A stretch of 41,713 nt of DNA from Lachnospiraceae bacterium (lineage in GTDB: Bacteria > Bacillota > Clostridia > Lachnospirales > Lachnospiraceae). This document shows positions 25,878 to 32,315 of this stretch, piece by piece; the first letter of the stretch is position 1; every line of letters starts with the position of its first letter. The translations under genes and the position numbers were made by a program. The notes under the pieces were generated by a model that searched no databases, was not told where the DNA came from, and was given only the letters and a program-made list of their open reading frames with translations. The stretch spans positions 1-41,713 of the forward strand of contig JAFUFL010000068.1 of the NCBI GenBank assembly GCA_017469935.1. The letters are read 5' to 3'.

Positions 25878-26275
25878 GACGCCAGCTGGCTCTGATACTG
25901 AGCCTCCTTGATCTCCTTGTCCCTCTCTACCGCCCTCTTCAGATCCTCCGTCTTGCGCTTTGTAAAGCTGCACTTGCCGAAAAAATCCAGGAGCTCTTCG
26001 CATTCCTTCTCAAGGTCGAACTCTTCGGACTCCATCCACGCTTCGATTTCAGCTCTGCTGAGCGTATCGCCAGGCGCAAATTTACTGCCGATCACAAGGC
26101 AGTCGATCAGCTTCTCGTAATCGCAGTCAATAAGGCCCGCGATCGCATAAGTGAGACCCATCTTGTGCTTGCGCTTGTCATCGCCATCGATAAGCACGGC
26201 TTTGTCGATTTCCCTCACGAAACCAAGGCCGAAATTAAATTCGTAAAGCTTTCCGCCAATCTCTTTTGTGTACAT
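25856..26275 (-). CDS. Tail assembly chaperone, short form (gpG-like)
   Basis: The 139-residue protein starts at MYTKEIGGKLYEFNFGLGF; GGGAGG lies 8 bases upstream of the ATG at 26275. Position between the tail tube and tape measure genes, acidic character and the overlapping second frame identify it as the short tail chaperone, which coats the tape measure protein during tail assembly. The N-terminal KLYEFNFGLGFVREIDK pattern is common in chaperones of this phage type. An ATG-like start 24 bases upstream lacks ribosome-site support. Confidence 0.82.
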   Translation of the reverse strand: MYTKEIGGKLYEFNFGLGFVREIDKAVLIDGDDKRKHKMGLTYAIAGLIDCDYEKLIDCLVIGSKFAPGDTLSRAEIEAWMESEEFDLEKECEELLDFFGKCSFTKRKTEDLKRAVERDKEIKEAQYQSQLASAKAGTI

Positions 26276-26302
26276 ATTGTGATCCTCCCTTAAATACAAA
26301 AT

Positions 26303-26326
26303 CCCCAGAGCCTCTACGCTCTGGGG
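26303..26326 (-). terminator. Intrinsic terminator after the tail tube gene
   Basis: The perfect 8-bp stem CCCCAGAG/CTCTGGGG with an 8-base loop is followed on the minus strand by ATTTTGTATTT. It would set a high ratio of tube protein to downstream tail proteins, as is common in siphophages. Confidence 0.82.
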
Positions 26327-26352
26327 ACGTACAACTCATATGTTTTAATTGA

Positions 26353-26901
26353 TCAGGCCTCCTTCACCGTGTCTTTGAAGACATAAGCCGCGATCTCTTT
26401 TGTATTCGCATCGACAGTGCACGCACCGTCGGCGCCGACGCCGTCCGCAGAATATTCCATGGAAACAGACGCAAGGTCTTCCGCCGCGGCTTCCGTCTCG
26501 AAAGACGTCAGATAGCCCTGGTAGTAGGTTCCAAGGTATTTTCCTTCTGTTGCGGCAGGGCGGGAAAGATCGACGACCCAAGCCTCGACTTTTTCTCTTT
26601 TCTTCATCGCTGCCTTCAGGTCGTCGATAGAAATCGTAGCATCCGGATCTGCGGAATTGTGGTGCATCAGCCCCTCTTTGGACAGCTCTACAGATGCAGA
26701 GCCGGCCGTGCCGATCACGCCGTCCTTGGTTACAGTCTGGTCAGTATCAGCCGAGATACTCTCTGTATCAGATGTGCCAAAAGGGATAAGCGCCGCCGCC
26801 TGAGCGTTGGCTTTGTTCATCGGGCGCAGCAGGATGATAATATCCTTGCCCTGTTCGGCAGTGTAGGTAACTGCATCATCGAACATCTTAAGATTAAACA
26901 T
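26353..26901 (-). CDS. Major tail (tube) protein, TP901-1-like, with Prp-type N-terminal sequence
   Basis: The 182-residue protein forms the tail tube. It fits the TP901-1/HK97-type tube family by size, position before the chaperones and beta-rich sequence (LGTYYQGYLTSFETEAAAED, VSMEYSADG). It starts MFNLKMFDD, the same eight-residue block as in the capsid and scaffold proteins, at residues 2-9. A cut after Phe7 would leave DDAVTYTAEQ as the new N-terminus. It lies between two strong terminators, which suits a highly expressed structural gene. Confidence 0.86.
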   Translation of the reverse strand: MFNLKMFDDAVTYTAEQGKDIIILLRPMNKANAQAAALIPFGTSDTESISADTDQTVTKDGVIGTAGSASVELSKEGLMHHNSADPDATISIDDLKAAMKKREKVEAWVVDLSRPAATEGKYLGTYYQGYLTSFETEAAAEDLASVSMEYSADGVGADGACTVDANTKEIAAYVFKDTVKEA

Positions 26902-26917
26902 TTGTTATTCCTCCATT

Positions 26918-26940
26918 AAAAAAGCCCCCTCAGCGGGAGC
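26918..26940 (-). terminator. Intrinsic terminator overlapping a stop codon
   Basis: On the minus strand GCTCCC pairs with GGGGGC (one wobble) around the TGA stop of the tail terminator gene, followed by seven U. It is the second of the pair flanking the tail tube gene. Confidence 0.65.
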
Positions 26941-27370
26941 CGATCTGTTTCATGTGGATCTCATAGATTCCATGTACGTATTTGGTCTTGGCGGCCGTTC
27001 CGACCTGCCCGGAGACGTTATCCGGGAAGCACCTCATGCCCGTGTCCATGATCATCCAGGTGTAAGAGTGCGTACCGTCACGCTCCATTTCCCTTACGCA
27101 CTCGCCGATCAGGGCAAGCATCTTTAACACTTCCGAGGTCTTGTCCGGATTGTCGTGCCAGACGCTCACCGAATGGTATACCTCCTGCATGACCTCCCGC
27201 TTGCTCGTCCTATTATCCGGAGCCCTCAGCTCCTCGATGTAATAGAACGGATGCGGGACATCTGCCGGCGGCAGTGACGTCTCATAAACCTTATGGTCGG
27301 GATCTTTAGCTTTGAGCCGCCCTATGAGTTCCACCCTGTATTCCTCGAGTGGCGTAGATATGAGGATCAC
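26930..27370 (-). CDS. Tail terminator-like protein
   Basis: The 146-residue protein lies between the gp10-like gene and the tail tube gene, where tail terminator/completion proteins are found. The pattern (YYIEELRAPDNRTSKREVMQ, HSVSVWHDNPDKTSEVLKM, SYTWMIMDTG) resembles DUF806-type tail proteins. It would cap the tube end that joins the head. Assignment rests mainly on gene order. Confidence 0.7.
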   Translation of the reverse strand: MILISTPLEEYRVELIGRLKAKDPDHKVYETSLPPADVPHPFYYIEELRAPDNRTSKREVMQEVYHSVSVWHDNPDKTSEVLKMLALIGECVREMERDGTHSYTWMIMDTGMRCFPDNVSGQVGTAAKTKYVHGIYEIHMKQIGSR

Positions 27371-27374
27371 CTCC

Positions 27375-27728
27375 TTACTTCATGATAGCCTCCATGTCTC
27401 TTTTAAAGATCGGTACCTGCTCCTCGAAAGCGGGCTTCACGGCAGGTTCCGCCTGCATGAACCGTGTACCGTACTCCACATACGGGCTGTAATCGGTAGT
27501 AGGCCCGACATTGGCAGTCATTCCGCCGTCTGTGATCACCGTATTGACGCTTCCGGCAGTGTCTCCATGGGAATACCCTTTGATGTATGCCTGCGTCATT
27601 TTGGACTTCATCTTCGCATTCAGCTGGTTTCCGTTCTTCGTGATCACTGTTTTGACCGGTTCCCTGTTGTTTCCACAGTACTCGAGCTTTGCCTGGAGCT
27701 TGTCCATGCCCACCAGTTTTACATCCAT
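27375..27728 (-). CDS. HK97 gp10-family head-tail joining protein
   Basis: Starting at the ATG at 27728 (MDVKLVGMDKLQAKL, 117 residues; GAGGTG upstream) the protein shows the HK97 gp10 pattern: GxDKLxAKL start, GDTAGSVNT, YSPYVEYGTRFMQAEPAVKPAF. The open frame extends 19 codons further up into the preceding gene without a better start. It is part of the head-tail connector group. It overlaps the upstream gene at its start. Confidence 0.83.
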   Translation of the reverse strand: MDVKLVGMDKLQAKLEYCGNNREPVKTVITKNGNQLNAKMKSKMTQAYIKGYSHGDTAGSVNTVITDGGMTANVGPTTDYSPYVEYGTRFMQAEPAVKPAFEEQVPIFKRDMEAIMK

Positions 27729-27729
27729 A

Positions 27730-28065
27730 TCACAGCACCTCGTGACAGATAAACGTCGACCTGCGGCGCAGGATCCGCTTTGCATCTACATCGTAAAGAA
27801 CGGATTCGCCGGTCTCCCGGTCTTCTATCCGTATGTGGTCAAAAGGCTCTCTGAAGGCCTCATTAAGCCTTACGGTCCTGCTGCCTTCCCGCAGCATCCC
27901 ATAGACGACCTGCTGGGTCTTGGTCTGCGTGTCAGTGACATCCGCATAACGTTCGACTTCTTTGGGCTTTCCGGCCTCATATTCGCCGTAGTTCTCAGCT
28001 CCCGGAGTGTCGACAAGCGTCTTTTCAGCATCGGTGACAAAATAGATCTTCGTATCGCATCTCAT
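27730..28065 (-). CDS. Probable head closure (head-tail adaptor) protein
   Basis: The 111-residue protein is encoded between the connector (28075) and gp10-like genes, where siphophages keep the head closure protein. It has EVERYADVTDTQTKTQQVVYG, EAFREPFDHIRIEDRETGE and a C-terminal basic KRILRRRSTF. No sure family match from memory; the function is inferred from order and size. Confidence 0.65.
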   Translation of the reverse strand: MRCDTKIYFVTDAEKTLVDTPGAENYGEYEAGKPKEVERYADVTDTQTKTQQVVYGMLREGSRTVRLNEAFREPFDHIRIEDRETGESVLYDVDAKRILRRRSTFICHEVL

Positions 28066-28074
28066 CTCATCACC

Positions 28075-28404
28075 TCACAGAAATCTTACCCTGACTCCGT
28101 TGGAGGCCTTGTCCCTGTTGTCCAGGTAGGCCCGGATGTCCTTTTCATACGGCTCGAACAGATCTGTCAGCCATGATGCCGACTCTCCCTCGATCGTCAT
28201 GGAGCTCTTGCCCTCATCGCCAATCTGGTTGAAGCGGGCAACAGTCACGTTGATGACGATATAGTCGAGCTCGTAAGGGACTTCCTCCGCGCCGATCCGC
28301 ACGAGCAGCTGGGACTCGACCATGTCAGCGATCGTCTTTACGACCTCATAGTCTACAGACTCCCCGAGAAGGCTCTTGACCTTGGCTAAAGCCTTTGTGT
28401 CCAT
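28075..28404 (-). CDS. Head-tail connector (gp6-like)
   Basis: The 109-residue, largely helical protein (KVKSLLGESVDYEVVKTIADM, YIVINVTVARFNQIGDEG, FEPYEKDIRAYL) matches the pattern of small gp6/gp15-type connector proteins, which bind under the portal ring. It sits directly after the major capsid and a small acidic gene. No portal gene is present in this prophage, so the protein would have nothing to bind unless a portal is supplied in trans. Confidence 0.75.
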   Translation of the reverse strand: MDTKALAKVKSLLGESVDYEVVKTIADMVESQLLVRIGAEEVPYELDYIVINVTVARFNQIGDEGKSSMTIEGESASWLTDLFEPYEKDIRAYLDNRDKASNGVRVRFL

Positions 28405-28415
28405 AGGCGGCCTCC

Positions 28416-28676
28416 TTACTGGGCTTTCTTGGACCTGCGTTTCTTCGGAGCCTCTTCTTTCTCAGGCGCTTCCGGGACAGCCTCTTCCGTATCTTCCGGG
28501 ATCTCTTCGATCAGAGGCTGCTTGCGCTGGTTTCCCTTTCCAGACAGCTCCTTGATGCGCTCCTCGGTGGGCTCGAGGCCTTCCCTCGGATAGATATCAC
28601 CTTTGTTGTAAAGGTGGAAGCTCTTACCTTCCGGATCCTGCAAGTCATAAAAGCCTTCAATTACTCTGTATGTCAT
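28416..28676 (-). CDS. Small phage protein with charged C-terminal tail
   Basis: The ATG at 28676 follows GGGAGG closely and gives 86 residues. The first 40 (MTYRVIEGFYDLQDPEGKSF) look like a compact beta domain often seen after capsid genes in Clostridium phages. The remainder is a low-complexity acidic then basic tail (EEIPEDTEEAVPEAPEKEE, KKRRSKKAQ). Function unknown; a minor capsid or head-decoration role is possible from position. Confidence 0.68.
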   Translation of the reverse strand: MTYRVIEGFYDLQDPEGKSFHLYNKGDIYPREGLEPTEERIKELSGKGNQRKQPLIEEIPEDTEEAVPEAPEKEEAPKKRRSKKAQ

Positions 28677-28710
28677 AGTTTCCTCCCATTTATATCTCAC
28701 AAGGGAGGGA

Positions 28711-28726
28711 CGGCCCGAAGGCCGCC
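28711..28726 (-). other. UUCG hairpin after the capsid gene
   Basis: On the minus strand GGCC-UUCG-GGCC forms a short, very stable hairpin downstream of the major capsid gene. No U tract follows, so it is more likely an RNA-end protecting or processing hairpin than a terminator. Confidence 0.5.
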
Positions 28727-28748
28727 ACCCCCTGGAGAATCAGATTGA

Positions 28749-29783
28749 TCAGACGCCGGTGATCGTCGCAGTGACCTTCACAAGGGCCTTCTTGTTGTCC
28801 TCAGAGATGAACTGACCAGCCTTGCCTGCGCCCTGCAGGGTTGTACCGTCGAAATCATGCGCCTCGAACGCTCTGGAGGTCTCAATGCCAGTGAAAGGCA
28901 CGCCGATCTTCTGGATACCGGCGATACAGATCTCCTGCGTAGCAGGCTGTGCTGCTACATAACCTTCCTGTCCCTCTGTGCCAACTGCAGCCTGCGCAAC
29001 AGTCGCCTGGAAAGCACCTGTAGGAAGCTTACGGATGACAAAGTCTTTGAACATGCGGACTTCATTGCGATCGATATTCACGTCAGACCCCTTGGCTGTG
29101 GTAGAGAGGTTGTTGTCAACGATCGCGTTATAAAGCGCAGGAGTTACTGCCGCAACGCGGGTCAGTGTCTCATCGACCTCGATATCCGTCAGATAGCTGT
29201 CGATCTCGTTAAAGATCGCAATTGCCTGTGCGGAAGAGATCACGTCAGCAGATGCAAGACTGACCTCAACGTTCTTTCCCGCTTCAGCAGAAAGATACGC
29301 ACCCTGCTTTGCGTTGAACTTGCCGGTGATACCATTGGCGATCTTCTCCATCTCGCGAGCATTGGCTTCATCGAAGTCAGCATTTACAGTATGCTTGTCG
29401 ATGCCTTCGTGATATACCCAGTCCCATGTATATGCAACATCCTCGTCCTCGTACTTGACCTCTGTACGGTTGCCGAATCTGTTTGTGCTTCCGGTTCCGC
29501 TGCCAAATGCAACATTCGCACCGGTGTCGTATGCTGCAGTCCCGCCTTCTTCAAGAGATCCTGCGCTTACGGCAGCTGCTACATCATTGGTCTTGATTGT
29601 AAATGCGACATCTTTATGAGTGATGCCGTCCATAGCCTGCAGCTCAGTGAAGAAGTCACTCCAGTAGGATTTCACTGCAAAAACTGCTTTCAGGATACCG
29701 AGCAGCTGTTTGCCATAGTAGCGGATATTCTGGTTCTGATTCTCACCATCATCAAACATTTTCAGATTGAAAAAAGTTCCCAT
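28749..29783 (-). CDS. Major capsid protein with Prp-type N-terminal sequence
   Basis: The 344-residue protein follows the scaffold gene and has the layout of HK97-fold capsid proteins (MDGITHKDVAFTIKTNDVAA, RVAAVTPALYNAIVDN, C-terminal VKVTATITGV). It starts MGTFFNLKMFDD; residues 5-12 are the shared block also found in scaffold and tail tube proteins. In Staphylococcus phage 80alpha the equivalent proteins are cut by the host protease Prp after such a motif. A cut after Phe10 would remove ten residues. It appears intact. Confidence 0.88.
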   Translation of the reverse strand: MGTFFNLKMFDDGENQNQNIRYYGKQLLGILKAVFAVKSYWSDFFTELQAMDGITHKDVAFTIKTNDVAAAVSAGSLEEGGTAAYDTGANVAFGSGTGSTNRFGNRTEVKYEDEDVAYTWDWVYHEGIDKHTVNADFDEANAREMEKIANGITGKFNAKQGAYLSAEAGKNVEVSLASADVISSAQAIAIFNEIDSYLTDIEVDETLTRVAAVTPALYNAIVDNNLSTTAKGSDVNIDRNEVRMFKDFVIRKLPTGAFQATVAQAAVGTEGQEGYVAAQPATQEICIAGIQKIGVPFTGIETSRAFEAHDFDGTTLQGAGKAGQFISEDNKKALVKVTATITGV

Positions 29784-29785
29784 TT

Positions 29786-30406
29786 TTATCTCCTTTTGTA
29801 TTTGTCCCTAACGGCCTGATAAGGATCTTTCGGGCCGTTGTCATTGTTACCAAAACTCTTGGGCGTGTTCCCACGTGCTCTCTTTTCCTCCTGTACCTTA
29901 CGGTCAGCAAGGATAATCCCTACAAGCTTCTTGACGTTCGACTTGGCTGCATCAGCATCGGCGTCTGCAGTCACGACCAGGTCGAGGAAATCCTGGGATG
30001 CGCTGATACCTTCCTCCATGGCTTCCACATCGGCGGCCACGGTCTTGCGCAGGGCGTCAGTCGCGATCTGAGCTTCAAGCTCTTTGATACGGGCGTCCTT
30101 CTTGGCAGCCTCTTCCTCAGCTTTGCGCCTGTCCTCTGCCTCCTTCTGCTCCTTAGTCATGCGCTCATACTTACGCGCCTCATCGGTAGCCTTCTTGAGG
30201 TCCTCGGCGTGCTTCTTTTCCCACTCTGCCTTGTGCTTGGCCACAATACGGTCCACCTCGGCATCGTCGTATTTCTTTCCGCCGGTCTTATCCTCTTCCT
30301 TCTTGGCAGGGTCTTCTGCCGGATCGTTTCCGCCCTCACCGGCCGGATCCGGATCGTCGAACATACGAAGATTGAACATCAGGTTCCTGTAGTCTTTAAA
30401 TTTCAC
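29786..30406 (-). CDS. Scaffold protein (DUF4355-like) with Prp-type N-terminal sequence
   Basis: The protein is highly charged and helical throughout the centre (about 45-120, coiled coil with KAEWEKKHAEDLKKATDEA), as expected of a capsid scaffold, and lies directly before the capsid gene. Two starts are possible: GTG at 30406 (206 residues, AAAGGA seven bases upstream) or ATG at 30379, which would give MFNLRMFDD, the same placement as in the tail tube protein. The FNLRMFDD block is at 11-18 of the longer form. The C-terminal basic YQAVRDKYKRR may contact the capsid protein. Confidence 0.85.
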   Translation of the reverse strand: MKFKDYRNLMFNLRMFDDPDPAGEGGNDPAEDPAKKEEDKTGGKKYDDAEVDRIVAKHKAEWEKKHAEDLKKATDEARKYERMTKEQKEAEDRRKAEEEAAKKDARIKELEAQIATDALRKTVAADVEAMEEGISASQDFLDLVVTADADADAAKSNVKKLVGIILADRKVQEEKRARGNTPKSFGNNDNGPKDPYQAVRDKYKRR

Positions 30407-30490
30407 TGCTTTATCCTTTCCGCTCCTCCCGGAGCACTCCCCAGCTTTGTCTGCCCCTCCCGGGGCTTCGGTTCCGGGCCTGCCAATTAA

Positions 30491-30511
30491 AAAAGCACCC
30501 TCATCGGGTGC
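30491..30511 (-). terminator. Intrinsic terminator between Prp and scaffold genes
   Basis: The perfect stem GCACCC/GGGTGC overlaps the stop codon of the Prp-like gene and is followed on the minus strand by UUUUUUAAUU. It would reduce read-through into, or separate, the scaffold/capsid unit. Confidence 0.83.
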
Positions 30512-30797
30512 ATGTTACCTTAATATTCTCCGGGTACGATCCTGCCATGCGGATCAGCCCCAGACATGTACTGTCGATCAGTAGTTTCAGCTTCTCAGTA
30601 GGCGCTCTCGGCCATGTGATGACCGCGTCTCCGTCCTTCAGAGAAGAGCTGATCTCGTCGGTGGTAAATTCCCTCGCCGACGCTTCAAAAGTCTGCACAA
30701 GGGCAGAAACGGCGGCGCAGACAATGTCATTTCCGGGATTGTATCCGGCATGACCTGTCACTGTCAGCTGCGCCGGCGCAATTGTGATGTTAATCAT
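30501..30797 (-). CDS. Prp-family cysteine protease encoded by the prophage
   Basis: The 98-residue protein contains the Prp (YsxB/DUF464) signature GHAGYNPGNDIVCAAVSAL with catalytic His16 and Cys27. Bacterial Prp removes the N-terminal extension of ribosomal protein L27, cutting after the last Phe of a L-N-L-Q-F-F motif, and in S. aureus it also trims phage 80alpha scaffold and capsid. Here the gene sits just before the scaffold gene and overlaps the preceding HExxH gene by 4 bases. The three shared F-N-L-x-M-F-D-D leaders in this prophage are its likely substrates. The His-Cys spacing is one residue shorter than in S. aureus Prp. Confidence 0.88.
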   Translation of the reverse strand: MINITIAPAQLTVTGHAGYNPGNDIVCAAVSALVQTFEASAREFTTDEISSSLKDGDAVITWPRAPTEKLKLLIDSTCLGLIRMAGSYPENIKVTCTR

Positions 30798-31096
30798 AAT
30801 TTGTCCTCCGCGAACATCTCCGGGTTGTCCCGGACCAGCATGTACAGGGCCGTCCCCAGTTTCTCGACCTGCTTCTCCTTCAGGCCGATGCTGTACAGAT
30901 CATCGAGGCCATGGACCATCTCGTGCATCAAAGTCGCCTTCTGCTGCTCCAAGCCTGCATCCTCATTCAGAGTGATCAGCTGTTCTATATGGTCGATCTG
31001 GCCATAAAGGAGATTACCCTTGTCGTCTCGCATGTTGTTATCCCGACATACGGTGTACTTCTTAAACAAGATCTTGACTGTATCAGGTATGATCAT
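30794..31096 (-). CDS. Small HExxH metallopeptidase-like protein
   Basis: The 100-residue protein has HEMVH at 58-62 inside a helix (QQKATLMHEMVHGLDDLYS) and a downstream helix with glutamates (KEKQVEKLGTALY) that could give a third zinc ligand. The overall pattern is like ImmA/IrrE- or SprT-type minimal zinc peptidases. Start and stop overlap both neighbours by 4 bases (coiled-coil gene upstream, Prp gene downstream), so the three are translationally coupled. Substrate unknown; position suggests head maturation or control of the neighbours. Confidence 0.75.
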   Translation of the reverse strand: MIIPDTVKILFKKYTVCRDNNMRDDKGNLLYGQIDHIEQLITLNEDAGLEQQKATLMHEMVHGLDDLYSIGLKEKQVEKLGTALYMLVRDNPEMFAEDKL

Positions 31097-31317
31097 TCCT
31101 TGTTAACCTCTTTTCCAGAAATGCCATTGCACCGGATCGCAAACTCAAGGCCTTCGATCTTACCCCTCATGAATGCACGCTCTTCACTCTCTCTGCATCG
31201 CTGGAGCTGTGCCTCATATGCTTTGCACTGAGCACGGAGATCTTCATTCTCGGCTTTCAGCTTATCGAGCTCCTTCTCTTCCTCAGACTTTCCTACTGTC
31301 ATCGTGGGTACGTTCAT
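31093..31317 (-). CDS. Small coiled-coil phage protein
   Basis: The 74-residue protein is almost wholly a charged helix (EEEKELDKLKAENEDLRAQ) with heptad spacing, likely an oligomeric coiled coil. It is the first of three overlapping genes ending with the Prp-like protease. No family recognised. Confidence 0.68.
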   Translation of the reverse strand: MNVPTMTVGKSEEEKELDKLKAENEDLRAQCKAYEAQLQRCRESEERAFMRGKIEGLEFAIRCNGISGKEVNKE

Positions 31318-31338
31318 ACTATTCCTCCCTCATAAAAA

Positions 31339-31369
31339 CTGCCCGCCCGGTAGCAGTCCGGACGAGCAG
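31339..31369 (-). terminator. Intrinsic terminator
   Basis: The 12-bp stem CTGCCCGCCCGG/CCGGACGAGCAG (two G-U pairs on the minus-strand RNA) with a 7-base loop is followed by UUUUUAUG. It separates the DUF6275 gene from the coiled-coil/HExxH/Prp unit. Confidence 0.8.
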
Positions 31370-31382
31370 TGGCGCCGCCTGA

Positions 31383-31646
31383 TTAATCCGGGATACAGAC
31401 ATTCTCCCACTTCTTGTAAGCATCGAGATATGTCTCACCCTTGTCACCATTGTGCGTGACCTCGTAGTACATGCCATCAGAAACGGTTGTACTTACAAGT
31501 GCCTTCCAGTTCTGCAGGGTCTTGCAGAACCACACAACGAACACATCGTCTTCGGTGATCTTCTTGTTGTCGGTGACCTCGACGTGGTCGTTGAAATAGT
31601 TGACCACAAGCTCTTTCGCTCTTTTGAGCATCGCATCATTACTCAT
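31383..31646 (-). CDS. DUF6275-family phage protein
   Basis: The 87-residue protein (AKELVVNYFNDHVEV, VFVVWFCKTLQNWKALVST, YYEVTHNGDKGETYLDAYKK) matches the DUF6275 pattern frequent in Firmicute prophages. Its function is not known. It is flanked by terminators on both sides and has a normal ribosome site (GGGAGG) before the ATG. Confidence 0.75.
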   Translation of the reverse strand: MSNDAMLKRAKELVVNYFNDHVEVTDNKKITEDDVFVVWFCKTLQNWKALVSTTVSDGMYYEVTHNGDKGETYLDAYKKWENVCIPD

Positions 31647-31674
31647 GTTTTACCTCCCTTTATTACATGAAAAA

Positions 31675-31694
31675 AGCACCGCCGGAGCGATGCT
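31675..31694 (-). terminator. Intrinsic terminator
   Basis: On the minus strand GCATCG pairs with CGGTGC (one wobble) around CTCCGG and is followed by UUUUUUC, just past the YjcQ-like gene. Confidence 0.65.
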
Positions 31695-31705
31695 ATTAAC
31701 AACTA

Positions 31706-32061
31706 CTAAATCAATGCGCCTATAATTCCATCTAACAACACTGAAAACGCACTTCCAAGAAACTCTTTCGCTTTTTGCATCCTACTGTTTTCACAGAGAA
31801 ATTCACGTCCCTTCAATGTTATTCCCGCATTATCCATCATGAATATTGACTGCGGCCCTTTGGTCGGAATATGTTTAAATCCTTTCACATATCCGCAGTC
31901 GATCAGTTCCTCCATTACCTGGTTCCAATACTCAGGAGGAATTCTGAACATCTGGCACGTGCTGCCGATATCTTCCAAGCGAGGGTGTTTGCGGCCTTCA
32001 TGCATTCGTACAAGTAGCTGAGAATCTTGTACACGATGATTTCCATGTCGTTCTGAGCCAT
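31706..32061 (-). pseudogene. YjcQ-like phage protein, frameshifted
   Basis: The C-terminal frame (from 32005 to 31706) reads as a YjcQ-type winged-helix protein (ITLKGREFLCENSRMQKAK near the end). A proper start with ribosome site lies upstream at 32061 in another frame and gives MAQNDMEIIVYKILSYLYECM, the expected family N-terminus. The two halves join only if one frame change is made near 31996-32006, around GAATGCATGAAGG. As written, the upstream frame stops at 31915 after 48 residues. This is a true mutation, a sequence error or, less likely, a programmed shift. Confidence 0.6.
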
Positions 32062-32087
32062 TTGCTACACTCCATCAGAAATAATTA

Positions 32088-32315
32088 TTAATAATCTGTA
32101 TCAGGTTCTAATTCAATTCCTAAATAATCTAATAGCTTTGTATTAGTTTTTACGCAGTCATCTAAGATCTTAATCCACTCTTCATGAGAGAATTGCAATG
32201 ATTCTGTCATTAAATCATCTGCTCCAAAGCGATCTTTATATCTTTGGACTGCTTTACTAAACTCGGTTTTTTCCGGTTTTGGGTAATCAGGTCTTAAAAA
32301 ATAAGGTATATCCAT
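32088..32315 (-). CDS. Candidate immunity protein for the MuF toxin
   Basis: The 75-residue acidic protein (MDIPYFLRPDYPKPEKTE ... YLGIELEPDTDY) starts directly after the MuF gene stop, with no gap. It is markedly AT-rich, like the C-terminal part of the MuF gene and unlike the rest of the prophage. Small genes in this position after MuF toxins usually encode immunity proteins. I do not recognise its family, so the call rests on position, size and base composition. Confidence 0.6.
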   Translation of the reverse strand: MDIPYFLRPDYPKPEKTEFSKAVQRYKDRFGADDLMTESLQFSHEEWIKILDDCVKTNTKLLDYLGIELEPDTDY

